This document shows positions 36,133 to 45,067 of a DNA stretch of 64,000 nucleotides, in pieces; position 1 is the stretch's first letter, and each line of letters begins with the position of its first letter. Source of the DNA: an uncultured Collinsella sp. Lineage in GTDB: Bacteria; Actinomycetota; Coriobacteriia; Coriobacteriales; Coriobacteriaceae. The notes beneath the pieces are model-generated. The model worked only from the letters and a program-made list of their open reading frames with translations. It searched no databases and was not told the DNA's origin. The stretch lies in the NCBI GenBank assembly GCA_905194675.1, contig CAJJTG010000005.1, forward strand, positions 1 to 64,000, in the 5' to 3' direction. The translations under genes and the position numbers were made by a program.

Positions 36133-38045
36133 AGGACAGGGACTTTCGGCTCATCGTCGAGCTGCGGAATGGTGCCCACCACGTTGTCCGCCAGCCAATT
36201 CATCTCGACAATCTGCGTGCTCGGCAACGGAGGGAAGCCTTCGATCTGTACCACGCCGTTCTGGCTGTGGAGCTCGCCGCCAAAGGGGTTGATGGAGCCC
36301 TCGACAATGCCGTTGCGGAGCAACTGCACGAGTTTGCGCGTCTGGTAGGGTAGGCCCGGAGCGTAGCGGATGTCGATAACGCCGGAGCTCATGCCGTACC
36401 AGTAGTTGACGGCACGCACTTGGTTGTCGTCGCTGGTCTCGTCCCACGTGCCGTGCAGAAGGCTGCGAACGATGAGCTCGTAGTAACGGCCCCAGTTCCA
36501 TACGGGCATGGCGATGCCGGTGACTTTTCCGTCGACCAAGCGGTGAAGCCCGTAGGCCGTTGGGTCTTCGAGCGACTTTGACATGTCAGCGCCGGTCATG
36601 ACGCTCACGTCTTCGCGGCACATGGCCTCGGCAAGACCACCGGCAGGCACATCGCCCCAGGTGAGGATTACCTGCGCGCGGGGGTCGAGCAGCGAGGCGC
36701 CGATGGCAAAGGCGTTGATCTCGCTAAGCGCGCCCGACGCAAAGACCGACGCGTGGTAGCCAATGCGATGGTTGTCCGCCATGCTGGCCGCAAGGGCGCC
36801 CAGCAGAAACTTTGCCTCGTACATCTTTCCAAAATACGAGCGCACGCTTTGGTGGGGAAGGCCGATGGAGCAGTTGAGGAACCGAACCTGGGGATACTCA
36901 ACGGCCGCCCTGAGCGTGTATTCCATCAGGCGATGCGAGGTCGAGAAGATGACGTTGTCTCCGTGTTTGACAGCCGTTTCCACGGCGGCGTAGAACACGT
37001 CCGGATCGTGGCGGTCCTCAAACGCCTCGGTGCGCACGATACCGCCAAAGTGCTCATCGAGATACTGGCGCCCTTGATCGTGCAGGCTGTCCCAGCTCGA
37101 CGTCGAACAGGGGAACTCATGGATAAAGGCGATGCGTAGGGGGTTGGCCGCCGAGTAGACGGTCTTGCCCATAAAGAAGTTGAGCACGCCGGAGGTGGAC
37201 TTGGCGGGCGCCTCTTCCTCATCGACGCTCGGCGCTTCGACAAGATCGACCTTGTCCTCGTCATTTTTGCCGGCAATGACCAGCTCGCGCCAAATCTTGC
37301 ACAGGCGGTTTACGACGATGTCCGTCGGCGTATCCAGTAGACGGTCTTGGTTGTACACATTGAGGTAGACGAGCATGGCGTCGGCGGGCGTAATGTCCAG
37401 ATGGTCGCCGCCGGCGCGCAGGTAGGCGCGTTTAAAGAGTAGGAAGGTGTGGCGCAGGTAGTCGACCTTTTTCTGTGGCCACTTTTCGACAAGGTCCTGG
37501 CCGAGCATCTTGGCGAGCGTCTCATAGCTTCCCTCGCGCGAGAACTCGATCTCGTATAGGGGGCAGACGCGCCAAAACGCGCAGAACTCGCCGTACAGGC
37601 GACTTTCGACGGAATCCCATGTGCCGGGGTAGAGGCGGGTGACCTTGGCCGAAACCGTCGGGGCGTCCAGGAATTTGAGGACGCTGACGCGCTTGTTGCC
37701 CTCCTGGACGTAGAACCGATGCATGAACTCGGTGACGATGATGGGGTCGCGATAGCCCTCGGTCACCTGGATGTCATAGAGGTTGGACCACTTGCGGGCG
37801 AACTCGGTGCTAAATGGCAACAGGGGCATAAAGTTGCACGAAAAGGCAGACTGACGGCCCTTGGTAACCGTGCCGACGACCATTTCGAGCGGAATGTCCC
37901 TTAGGCCGACGCTCTCTCGCTGACCTAAGGGGAGCTGGGCAACGAGGCTATCGAGGTCCGTAAGGTACGGGTGCTCGCTTTGGCTGATGGCGCGACGGCG
38001 TCCCTGCTCGCCGCGCTTGCGTGCTTGACGATAGGCCTCTTCCAT
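36129..38045 (-). CDS. Cytosolic BMP-family (nucleoside-binding-like) protein with ParB-like N-terminus
   Basis: A 638-residue protein without a signal peptide. Residues ~45-150 resemble a ParB/Srx-like module (IPLEMVVGTVTKGR, YRDPIIVTEF, QEGNKRVSVLKFLDA). Residues ~300-600 resemble the periplasmic Bmp/Med solute-binding fold that normally takes up nucleosides (RIAFIHEFPCSTSSWDSLHDQGR, VFASGALSEINAFAIGASLLDP, GIVEGSINPFGGEL). Binding-protein folds are usually exported, so here it is probably an intracellular sensor. It is in an overlapping operon with a metallophosphoesterase. The exact job is unknown. Confidence 0.7.
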   Translation of the reverse strand: MEEAYRQARKRGEQGRRRAISQSEHPYLTDLDSLVAQLPLGQRESVGLRDIPLEMVVGTVTKGRQSAFSCNFMPLLPFSTEFARKWSNLYDIQVTEGYRDPIIVTEFMHRFYVQEGNKRVSVLKFLDAPTVSAKVTRLYPGTWDSVESRLYGEFCAFWRVCPLYEIEFSREGSYETLAKMLGQDLVEKWPQKKVDYLRHTFLLFKRAYLRAGGDHLDITPADAMLVYLNVYNQDRLLDTPTDIVVNRLCKIWRELVIAGKNDEDKVDLVEAPSVDEEEAPAKSTSGVLNFFMGKTVYSAANPLRIAFIHEFPCSTSSWDSLHDQGRQYLDEHFGGIVRTEAFEDRHDPDVFYAAVETAVKHGDNVIFSTSHRLMEYTLRAAVEYPQVRFLNCSIGLPHQSVRSYFGKMYEAKFLLGALAASMADNHRIGYHASVFASGALSEINAFAIGASLLDPRAQVILTWGDVPAGGLAEAMCREDVSVMTGADMSKSLEDPTAYGLHRLVDGKVTGIAMPVWNWGRYYELIVRSLLHGTWDETSDDNQVRAVNYWYGMSSGVIDIRYAPGLPYQTRKLVQLLRNGIVEGSINPFGGELHSQNGVVQIEGFPPLPSTQIVEMNWLADNVVGTIPQLDDEPKVPVL

Positions 38046-38101
38046 GGTGTCTACTCCCTTAGTCGTTTAAACAACGATATGAACCATGGTACCACGATGC
38101 G

Positions 38102-38140
38102 AAACCACCACAATGGTGCCTGTCCCCTTTGCGGTGGTTT
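38102..38140. repeat. Palindrome, family C
   Basis: AAACCACCACAA (38102-38113) pairs with TTGCGGTGGTTT (38129-38140; one G-U), loop with CCTGTCCCC. It ends on the mscS stop codon. Confidence 0.8.
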
Positions 38141-38907
38141 TAGGCGATGATGGGGGCGATGGCGCGGATGCAAGCGTCGGCTGCCGTGAAGGTGGTGCTA
38201 TCGTCGCTGACGATAAAGATGATTTTGCCCTTGACGCCAAAGTCGCCGATCTCGCTAAAGAGCACGTACGGCTCCTTGTCAAAGCCAGAGATGGGAAGCA
38301 CCGCGGCCTTGGTGGCGTCGGTAAGCTCATCTGCCAGCGCGTCCAGCGAGGCCCACTTAGACGTGTCCTTTACGGCAACGGGCACGGCCACACGCCCAAA
38401 GGGCATCAGATGCACGAGCGTGTTCTTGGAGATGTTGGAGTTGGGCACAATGATGGTCTGCCCGCAGGCATCCTCGATGGTCGTGTGGCGCCAGGTGATG
38501 TCTTGGACCACGCCCGACACGCCGCCGACCTCGATATTGTCGCCGGGCTTGATGACGCCCATGAAGGTCACCTGCATACCGCCGATAAGGTTCGACAGCG
38601 TGTCCTGAAAGCCGAGCGAGATGGCGATGCCGCCGACGCCAAGAGCGGCGACGAGGGCGTTTGCGTTGATGCCAAAACAGTTGTCTAGGATAAAGCTGCC
38701 GCCGATCATCCAGATGACGGCGCGCGCGATGTTGATGAAGATGCTCGATGCTGGGAGCGGGTTATCATCGCGGTTAAGCAGGTGGTGCAGGGTCTTGGAC
38801 GCGATTTTGGCGGCAACGGCGGTGCCGATGGCCAAGATACCGGCCCAGATGATGTTGTGGACCCATCGTTGTGCAAAGAAATGAAGAATTGGCTCAAACA
38901 ATTCCAT
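38140..38907 (-). CDS. Small-conductance mechanosensitive channel, MscS family
   Basis: Membrane-tension-gated channel for osmotic relief. Of 255 residues, three hydrophobic segments lead into the pore helix with VAALGVGGIAISLGFQDT, followed by the MscS beta domain (GVIKPGDNIEVGGVSGVVQ and IIVPNSNISKNTL) and the alpha/beta C-terminal cage. ATG 38907 follows AGGAGG by 9 nt; a further ATG at 38931 lacks a site. Monocistronic, oriented leftwards. Confidence 0.92.
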   Translation of the reverse strand: MELFEPILHFFAQRWVHNIIWAGILAIGTAVAAKIASKTLHHLLNRDDNPLPASSIFINIARAVIWMIGGSFILDNCFGINANALVAALGVGGIAISLGFQDTLSNLIGGMQVTFMGVIKPGDNIEVGGVSGVVQDITWRHTTIEDACGQTIIVPNSNISKNTLVHLMPFGRVAVPVAVKDTSKWASLDALADELTDATKAAVLPISGFDKEPYVLFSEIGDFGVKGKIIFIVSDDSTTFTAADACIRAIAPIIA

Positions 38908-38950
38908 GTAGGGAAACCTCCTCATGATCATCCAACCATGATACCCACCA

Positions 38951-38984
38951 AGAAGCCCGTCCGATCAAATTCGGACGGGCTTCT
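38951..38984. terminator. 14-bp perfect hairpin after the 5'-nucleotidase gene
   Basis: AGAAGCCCGTCCGA (38951-38964) and TCGGACGGGCTTCT (38971-38984) pair perfectly around TCAAAT. It lies 51 bp past the nucleotidase stop. Confidence 0.75.
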
Positions 38985-39035
38985 GTGCTCGATATAAGGT
39001 TTACGCGGCGGGGCTGCAAGGCCCGGCGGTGTAGC

Positions 39036-41054
39036 TTAGCGTCGACGCTTCCAGATAATGCCGAGAATGATGATGACGATACCGCCGATGAGGCATGCGC
39101 CGATCACGGCTAGCGTGCGGTCTCCCGTTGCGGCGAGCTTGCCGGTCGTCTTCTTGGTGATGACCTTCGTGGTCGTCGCGTCCGTCTTAGGCGAGGGTTC
39201 AGGCGTCGGGGCCGGTGTGAGCGTGGGGTCCACGGCAGCGGAGCCAAAGCTGATGGTGCCCGCGAGCGAGGCCATCTTGCTCTCCCAGCCGTTCTGCCCA
39301 ATTAGCGCCCTTAGCGCTGACTCGCAGGTACCCCACTCGGTGTGCTTGGTGGCGTTTGCGAAGGTGGGGAAGTCGGTCGTGTTGGTGATGATGTAGTTGT
39401 TGGTGGCGACGGTGTAGGTCTTGGCGGGGTCGAGCGTGCTGCCATCCTTGGTGAGCGTGGCGCTCACGATGCGCTTGCCTTCGGGCTGCGTCCAATCGAT
39501 TATCACGTTGATTCCGCCGAAGGAAAGGACGCTGCCGGAGTCGTCGCGCCACTTGTACATGTCTTGCGCCTCCTGCTCGGTGTGGCCGGCCGCTACGTAG
39601 GCTTGCTGAAGCTCGTAGCTGTGATTGCACTCGTCGCTGATCTGCAGCGAGTGCTCGAGCGCTGCCAGGAAGTCCGCACCGGTCATGGTCCAGGTCTCCA
39701 CGGTGTTGCCGTAGGGCGAGATAGCGATGACGTTGCCTGCGGTCACATCGCCTGCAGCGATGCCGCCGCGGATGCCACCCGCGTTCTCGATGGCAAGGTC
39801 TGCGCCCGTCAGGTCAAGATAGGAGCCGCAGATCACATGGCCGATGGTCTGGGCCTTGGTGGTGTCGCCCTCCTTGCTGGGGCGGAAATCGGTGGTGCGC
39901 ACCATTTCCCAGCCGTGCGTGCCAGATGCGTTCTCGCCGTAGAAATAATTGGTAGAGCTCGTGCCGATCACCTCGCTCGATGCGGCGCTAAAGGCATCGT
40001 CGAGCGGCTTGATCTTGTTGTCGTGGACCTCATCAAGGATGCTCTGATAGGTGGAGCCCTTGTTGGGATCGGTCAAAAGAACGTTTACATCCTTGGCGGT
40101 ATAGAGCTTCTCGTCGCTTTTGTCTGCGTATACTGCCACCGTGTCATCGTCGGTGCTTTCGGTGCCCTTGGTGTCGTACTCGTAGGGGACGGAAAGCAGT
40201 CCCACCTCGGCAAAGGCGCTGCCCGTCTCGACGACGCGGACCGACTTGCCGTCAGCCCCCGTCACGTTTTCGTCTAAGTTGATGTGCTCGTGGCCCGCGA
40301 CCAGAGCATCGACGCCATTGAGCTGTGCGGCAAAGGTCTTGGCGTTGAGCGTGTGCGCGATGCAGACGATAACGTTGCAGTCCTCGTCCTCGCGCAGTCG
40401 CTTGGCCTCGGCATTGATGGCGTCCACCGCACCCGAGAACGACGTGCCCTCGATCAGGTCCGCGCGCAGCGAGGAGCCCAGCGACTCATCCATGGCTCCG
40501 ACGACACCGACCTTAATCTTGTAATCAAACGTGGAACTGCCCTCGTCGTCCTTCCAAGTGCGGTTGAGCGTCTTGGTGATGCTCGAGCTCCATACGCCGC
40601 TCGTAGACTTCGCGTTCGCGCAGAGCATGGCGAAGGGCGTGCCGGTGGTGCTGTAGCCGGTCATGGTGCGGAGCTTGTCTGCGCCATAGCTCCAGTCGTG
40701 GTTGCCCGGTGTGGTCGCATCGTAGCCGTCGGCGTAGAAGGTGTCCATGAGCTCGGCGATGCTCTTGCCCTCGCTCATGGTGGCAAAGGACTGCCCGTGG
40801 AAGGTGTCGCCTGCATCGAGCAAAAGATCTGGGCCGTTGCCCTGGGCGCTGTAGAGAACCGCCAGTCCGTCAAAGCCCACAGTGCCCGCGTTGTAGCTGT
40901 ACTTGTAGCTGCCGTGGATATCGTTGGTGTGCATGACGGTCACAGAGCCTTCAATAGCGGCGGGCAGGTTCCCCGCGAAAGCGAGGCTTGGGATGCCTGC
41001 GAGCGAGCCGGCAAACAACGCGGCGGCTAACGCAAGGCGGGGGAGTCTTTTCAT
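39036..41054 (-). CDS. Cell-wall-anchored 5'-nucleotidase/metallophosphatase (UshA family)
   Basis: Surface enzyme that dephosphorylates extracellular nucleotides. Order in 672 residues: signal peptide 1-27 (LAFA cleavage), metallophosphatase domain (~38-290: MHTNDIHGSY, LLLDAGDTFHG, TPGNHDW, AGHEHINLD), 5'-nucleotidase C-terminal domain (~330-560: DLAIENAGGIRGGI, GNTVETWTMTG), a Pro/Thr-rich stretch, then a sorting tail KLAATGD, hydrophobic helix and KRRR. LAATG deviates from LPxTG but has all following features of sortase substrates. It likely feeds nucleosides to the cell. Confidence 0.9.
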   Translation of the reverse strand: MKRLPRLALAAALFAGSLAGIPSLAFAGNLPAAIEGSVTVMHTNDIHGSYKYSYNAGTVGFDGLAVLYSAQGNGPDLLLDAGDTFHGQSFATMSEGKSIAELMDTFYADGYDATTPGNHDWSYGADKLRTMTGYSTTGTPFAMLCANAKSTSGVWSSSITKTLNRTWKDDEGSSTFDYKIKVGVVGAMDESLGSSLRADLIEGTSFSGAVDAINAEAKRLREDEDCNVIVCIAHTLNAKTFAAQLNGVDALVAGHEHINLDENVTGADGKSVRVVETGSAFAEVGLLSVPYEYDTKGTESTDDDTVAVYADKSDEKLYTAKDVNVLLTDPNKGSTYQSILDEVHDNKIKPLDDAFSAASSEVIGTSSTNYFYGENASGTHGWEMVRTTDFRPSKEGDTTKAQTIGHVICGSYLDLTGADLAIENAGGIRGGIAAGDVTAGNVIAISPYGNTVETWTMTGADFLAALEHSLQISDECNHSYELQQAYVAAGHTEQEAQDMYKWRDDSGSVLSFGGINVIIDWTQPEGKRIVSATLTKDGSTLDPAKTYTVATNNYIITNTTDFPTFANATKHTEWGTCESALRALIGQNGWESKMASLAGTISFGSAAVDPTLTPAPTPEPSPKTDATTTKVITKKTTGKLAATGDRTLAVIGACLIGGIVIIILGIIWKRRR

Positions 41055-41118
41055 GGCAGTTTCCTTAGTCCTTAGCCAGAAAGTCTGGTTGAATATCGGA
41101 TTATCGATATAATATGCG

Positions 41119-41158
41119 AAAACCGCCGCAAGGGCGTCTGTCCCTTTGCGGCGGTTTT
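41119..41158. repeat. Palindrome, family C (13-bp perfect arms)
   Basis: AAAACCGCCGCAA (41119-41131) and TTGCGGCGGTTTT (41146-41158) around a loop with TCTGTCCCT. Confidence 0.85.
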
Positions 41159-41174
41159 GACGTTTGCGCAGATA

Positions 41175-41213
41175 AAACCTGCCAAAATAAACCTGTCCCT
41201 TTTTGGTAGGTTT
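41175..41213. repeat. Palindrome, family C
   Basis: AAACCTGCCAAAA (41175-41187) pairs with TTTTGGTAGGTTT (41201-41213; one G-U). The stem matches 2853-2887, with the loop sequence reversed. It covers the ABC ATPase stop codon. Confidence 0.8.
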
Positions 41214-42006
41214 AGCTCAGCAGCATGCGGTCGTTGGCGAGCTCGCCGCCCGAGACCTCCTCAAACTTCTGCAGCAGGTCGGCCACGGTGAGCGACTTCT
41301 TCTCGTCGCCGGCCACGTCGTAGATCACATGGCCCTCGTGCATCATGATCAGACGGTTGCCCAGACGGATGGCGTCGTTCATGTTGTGCGTGACCATGAG
41401 CGTGGTCAGGTGGTTCTCGTCGACGATCTCCTCGGTCAGATTGAGCACCTTCGATGCCGTCTTGGGGTCGAGGGCCGCGGTGTGCTCGTCGAGCAGCAGC
41501 AGGCGCGGCTTGGTGAGCGTGGCCATGAGCAGGGTGAGTGCCTGGCGCTGGCCGCCCGAGAGCAGACCGACCTTAGCGTTGAGACGCGTGTCCAGACCAA
41601 GGTCCAGGCGCTTGAGCAACTCAACGTATTCGTCCTTCTCGGCCTTGGTGACGCCCCACGAAAGACCGCGACGCTGGCCGCGGCGCTTGGCGAGGGCCAG
41701 GTTCTCAGCGATCTGCATGTCGGCAGCGGTACCGCGCATAGGGTCCTGGAACACGCGGCCCAGATACTTGGCGCGCTGCGACTCGCTCAGGCGCGAGATG
41801 TCGGTGCCGTCGAGCTCGATAACGCCTGAATCGAGCGGATACACGCCGGCGATCATGTTGAGCAGCGTGGACTTGCCGGCGCCGTTGCCGCCGATCACGG
41901 TTACAAAGTCGCCGTCATTCAGGGTGAGGTCGACGCCGGTGAGCGCGCGCTTCTCGGTGACGGTGCCCTTGTTAAAGGTCTTCTTGACGTGCGAGAGCTT
42001 AAGCAT
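41212..42006 (-). CDS. ABC transporter ATP-binding protein
   Basis: Energises the import system encoded by the next two genes. The 264 residues hold Walker A GGNGAGKST, Q-loop VFQDP, signature LLSGGQRQALT, Walker B LLLLDEHTAALDP and switch His in VTHNM. ATG 42006 (MLKLSHVKK) overlaps the permease stop by 8 bp, indicating coupling. It is the last gene of the unit. Confidence 0.93.
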   Translation of the reverse strand: MLKLSHVKKTFNKGTVTEKRALTGVDLTLNDGDFVTVIGGNGAGKSTLLNMIAGVYPLDSGVIELDGTDISRLSESQRAKYLGRVFQDPMRGTAADMQIAENLALAKRRGQRRGLSWGVTKAEKDEYVELLKRLDLGLDTRLNAKVGLLSGGQRQALTLLMATLTKPRLLLLDEHTAALDPKTASKVLNLTEEIVDENHLTTLMVTHNMNDAIRLGNRLIMMHEGHVIYDVAGDEKKSLTVADLLQKFEEVSGGELANDRMLLS

Positions 42007-42922
42007 CTGCCTCATCCCCCTTCGTGTAGGAGCTGCGGAGCTTATAGCGCTCCCAAACCACGGGCACGCACAGGGCCACGGCAACGATCACGGCGGAGAG
42101 CAGCTTCATGTCGTTGGCGTCCATGCCCAACTGCAGCACGATAGCGCGGATAAGGAAGTACACCACGGAGCCAAAGACGGCGGAGGCCAGGCGAACGCTA
42201 AACTGCGTGAGACCGCCGGGCAGCAGGCGGCCGAGCACCTCGCCGATAACAATGGCGGCAAGACCGATAACGATGGCGCCGGTGCCCATGCCAATGTCGG
42301 CGTACTTCTGGCTCTGGCAGATGAGCGCACCCGAAAGGCCGATAAGGGCGTTGGAGAGCACGAGGGCGATCATCTTGGTGGAGTTGGTGTTGACGCCCAG
42401 GGCGCGGATCATGTACTCGTTGTTGCCGGTGGCACGCAGCGCCGAGCCGATCTCGGTGCCAAAGAACCAGTACAGGATGGCGACGATGGCCACGGCCAGC
42501 ACAATGCCCAGGATAATGGCAACGGTGGACTGCGGCAGGCCCGTCATGTGGCTGACGGATGAGAAGATGGTGCCCTTGGCAAGGATGGGCGTGTTGGATT
42601 TGCCCATGATGCGCAGGTTAATGGACCACAGACTGATCTGCGTCAGGATTCCGGCGAGGATTGCGGGAATCTCAAAGACAGTGGTCAAAATGCCCGTGAC
42701 GGCGCCCGCGATGGCACCGGCACACATGCCGGCCAAAACAGCGAGCAGCGGGTCGACGTTATTGTTGACGATAAGCACGGCGCAGACACAGCCGCCGAGG
42801 GCAAAGCTGCCGTCGCAGGTCATATCGGGGATGTCGAGCAGGCGGAACGTGATAAACACGCCAAGCACCATAATGCCCCAGAGGACACCCTGCGAAACGG
42901 CGCCCTGCAATGCAATGAGCAT
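41999..42922 (-). CDS. ABC transporter permease
   Basis: Membrane subunit with about eight to nine predicted helices in 307 residues, of the branched-chain-amino-acid/sugar-type permease superfamily. Seen: FRLLDIPDMTCDGSFALGG, and the EAA-like GSALRATGNNEYMIRALG. AGGAGG lies 8 nt before ATG 42922. Together with the lipoprotein it resembles TrpXYZ-type systems annotated for tryptophan or tyrosine import; the substrate is not proven here. Confidence 0.88.
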   Translation of the reverse strand: MLIALQGAVSQGVLWGIMVLGVFITFRLLDIPDMTCDGSFALGGCVCAVLIVNNNVDPLLAVLAGMCAGAIAGAVTGILTTVFEIPAILAGILTQISLWSINLRIMGKSNTPILAKGTIFSSVSHMTGLPQSTVAIILGIVLAVAIVAILYWFFGTEIGSALRATGNNEYMIRALGVNTNSTKMIALVLSNALIGLSGALICQSQKYADIGMGTGAIVIGLAAIVIGEVLGRLLPGGLTQFSVRLASAVFGSVVYFLIRAIVLQLGMDANDMKLLSAVIVAVALCVPVVWERYKLRSSYTKGDEADA

Positions 42923-43026
42923 GCTTCATACCTCCTAGGATAGGGTGGACACGTGATTTTCCATAATAGCGGTACCAATGCATAAAAGAGCGGTGGACAG
43001 ATGTTTTGTTTTACCTGAAACAAGCA

Positions 43027-43055
43027 GGGCGAACGCCGGTCTTTAGCGTTCGCCC
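43027..43055 (-). terminator. Hairpin between substrate-binding protein and permease
   Basis: GGGCGAACGC (43027-43036) and GCGTTCGCCC (43046-43055) pair perfectly. It lies after the lipoprotein gene (minus strand) and probably lowers transcription into the permease, so the binding protein can be made in excess. Confidence 0.75.
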
Positions 43056-43126
43056 CAATGACTCAGATATTGAATAACGCAGCTGTGGCGCGCGTGCGGG
43101 CCCTAGACGCGTCACCGCGCATGGTG

Positions 43127-44107
43127 CTATTCGTCCAGAGCGGAAAGGTCGATATCCAGAGCCTCGGCCATCTCGTCGTTTTTGACGACGACCAGGTCCT
43201 TGCTCGAGAGGTGCTTGATCGGCATATCCTCGGGCTTGGCCTCGCCCTTCAAGATCTTGACGGCCATCTCGCCTGCAGCGTAGCCCAGGTCCTCATAGTT
43301 GATGGAGAGGGTGAACAGACCGCCGGCCTTGCACATGCCCTCCTCGCCAGTCACGAAGGGGAGCTTGTTCTCCTTGCAGATCTGGCCGACCTGCGAAGCG
43401 CCCGCGGCGATGGTGTTGTCGGTGGGGGAGTACAGCGCGTCGACCTTGCCCACGGCAGACTCGACGACGGACTGAATCTCGTTGGAGCTCGAGACGGTGA
43501 AGTCGGTGTACTCCAGGCCCAGCTTGTCGAGCTCCTTCTTGGCGGCCTTGATCTGGACGTCGGAGTTGGACTCGGCGGTGCAGTAGAGCAGGCCGACCTT
43601 CTTGACGTCGGGCAGGACCTTCTGCATCATCTCGAGCTGCTCGGCGACCGGGGTGAGATCGGAAGCGCCCGTGACGTTGGTGCCGGGCTTGTCGTTGTCC
43701 TGGACCAGGCCGGAAGCGGCGTAGTCGGTGATGGCGCAGCCAACGATGGGGATGTCAGCGGTGGCGCCGGCGGCAGCCTGCGCGGCGGGCGTGGCGATGG
43801 CATAGATCAGGTTGACGCCGTCGCCTACGAACTTGTCGGCAATGGACTTGCACGTGGACTGGTCGTTCTGGGCGTTCTTCTGGTCGATCTTGACCTTGAG
43901 GCCGCTCTTCTTGATGGCCTTGACGAAGCCGTCGTTGGCGGCATCGAGCGCGGAGTGCTCGGTGAGCTGCAGAACGCCGATGGTGTAGTCGGAACCGGCG
44001 GCAGCGGAGCCGGAACCAGAGTTGCCGCCGCATCCGGCGAGCGGAGCGAGCGCGAGCAGGCCAGCGGAGACAAGAAGGCTCCTGCGGCTGATGGTGATGC
44101 CCTTCAT
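43127..44107 (-). CDS. ABC transporter substrate-binding lipoprotein (TrpX-like)
   Basis: Extracellular binding protein, 326 residues. The signal has ISRRSLLVSAG and a lipobox LAPLAGC with Cys26 as lipidation site; the twin-arginine stretch is suggestive only. The rest is a two-lobed PF04392-type domain (TIGVLQLTEHSALDAAND; VYAIATPAAQAAA-like loop; GLLYCTAESNSDVQ). It lies first in the unit, 204 bp before the permease, with a hairpin in between. Family members are linked to tryptophan, but binding here is unknown. Confidence 0.88.
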   Translation of the reverse strand: MKGITISRRSLLVSAGLLALAPLAGCGGNSGSGSAAAGSDYTIGVLQLTEHSALDAANDGFVKAIKKSGLKVKIDQKNAQNDQSTCKSIADKFVGDGVNLIYAIATPAAQAAAGATADIPIVGCAITDYAASGLVQDNDKPGTNVTGASDLTPVAEQLEMMQKVLPDVKKVGLLYCTAESNSDVQIKAAKKELDKLGLEYTDFTVSSSNEIQSVVESAVGKVDALYSPTDNTIAAGASQVGQICKENKLPFVTGEEGMCKAGGLFTLSINYEDLGYAAGEMAVKILKGEAKPEDMPIKHLSSKDLVVVKNDEMAEALDIDLSALDE

Positions 44108-44121
44108 ATCATTACCCCCAG

Positions 44122-44197
44122 TGTAAAAATGGCTGGAAACACTGCACTAGGAAAAAGTGCAAGTGGGACTATAGTAACGCCGATGTCCATTTTTACA
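44122..44197 (-). promoter_or_regulatory. Promoter region with flanking 11-bp inverted copies
   Basis: TGTAAAAATGG (44122-44132) and CCATTTTTACA (44187-44197) are exact inverted copies 54 bp apart. Between them, on the minus strand, TATAGT (44173-44168) is a likely -10. The spacing would suit a looping repressor. Confidence 0.5.
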
Positions 44198-44263
44198 ATA
44201 ACCTGGCGGGTTTTTTAATACTGAACCGGATGGGCGGTGCTGAGAAACGACGGACGGTAACGG

Positions 44264-44287
44264 GGCTTACGCTGCGGCTTACGCTGC
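44264..44287. repeat. 12-bp tandem duplication including a stop codon
   Basis: GGCTTACGCTGC occurs twice in tandem (44264-44275, 44276-44287). On the minus strand it repeats the last two Ala codons and stop of the WYL regulator. Confidence 0.85.
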
Positions 44288-45067
44288 GGGCGCGGGGCTG
44301 TCTTCTTCGTCTAGCGCGGCAAAGAGTTTCTTGCCGTCGAGCAAACGCGTGCTGACGTTTCTCATGCGGCTGACCTCAACGGTGCGCAGGGTATCGTCGG
44401 CGCCTCGGGTGTCGTAGACCGTTCCCAGCAGATACGAGACGCCATCGCGCTGCCTGATGGCAAAGGGCCGGACCGTCATCCGCACCACCTCGGTTTCGCC
44501 TCGGGTCAGGACGTTTGAGATATCAAAGCTGACAGTTGTTCCATGGTCGATGGCCTGTTCGACGAGCTCGCACGTGTCGATACGCTTGGCGTGCGGACGC
44601 GCTGTCTTGATGGGCACGTCGTTGGCGGCCGGTGTCGGTTCGGGCATATCGAGATAGCCGCGAACATCGGCGCTCGCCATGGCGACCAGGTGCTGCGCCA
44701 TGCTTTTTCGAATGGCTATGGGCGTCGATCGGTTGCGCATGACCATGCCATGGAGCCGTATGATCTCCTCGTCAGCAAGCGGGCGGGTGAGGAGCCGATA
44801 GCCCACGCCGCGTTTATAGTCGATTTCGTATCCGGCGTGACGAAGTGCGGATATCGAGGTATAGATGCTGCGGCGTGCCGCCGAGATGGGCATGCGGGCG
44901 GGGTCGTCGGGATGGGCGAGGAGCTCGACCAGCTCGTCGGAAAGCAGCGCCTTGTCCTCGCCGGTGTTCTCGCTCAAAAGCTGCAGGATGCGTACGGCGC
45001 GATAGGCTGCCATCGAGGCGGAGCCCCTGGTCGTGGTCTCGTAGTTTTCAACAACGGCTTCGGTCAT
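44279..45067 (-). CDS. WYL-domain transcriptional regulator
   Basis: A 262-residue regulator with an N-terminal helical DNA-binding region (~15-105; AAYRAVRILQLLSE and RRSIYTSISALRHAGYEIDY with the KRGVGYRLL wing) and a C-terminal WYL domain (~165-250; VRMTVRPFAIRQRDGVSYLLGTVY, recognisable without a strict WYL triplet). ATG 45067 has AAAGGA at 10 nt; an upstream open frame lacks a ribosome site. The target is unknown. The ABC import genes to the left are on the same strand, so they are candidates. Confidence 0.75.
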   Translation of the reverse strand: MTEAVVENYETTTRGSASMAAYRAVRILQLLSENTGEDKALLSDELVELLAHPDDPARMPISAARRSIYTSISALRHAGYEIDYKRGVGYRLLTRPLADEEIIRLHGMVMRNRSTPIAIRKSMAQHLVAMASADVRGYLDMPEPTPAANDVPIKTARPHAKRIDTCELVEQAIDHGTTVSFDISNVLTRGETEVVRMTVRPFAIRQRDGVSYLLGTVYDTRGADDTLRTVEVSRMRNVSTRLLDGKKLFAALDEEDSPAPAA

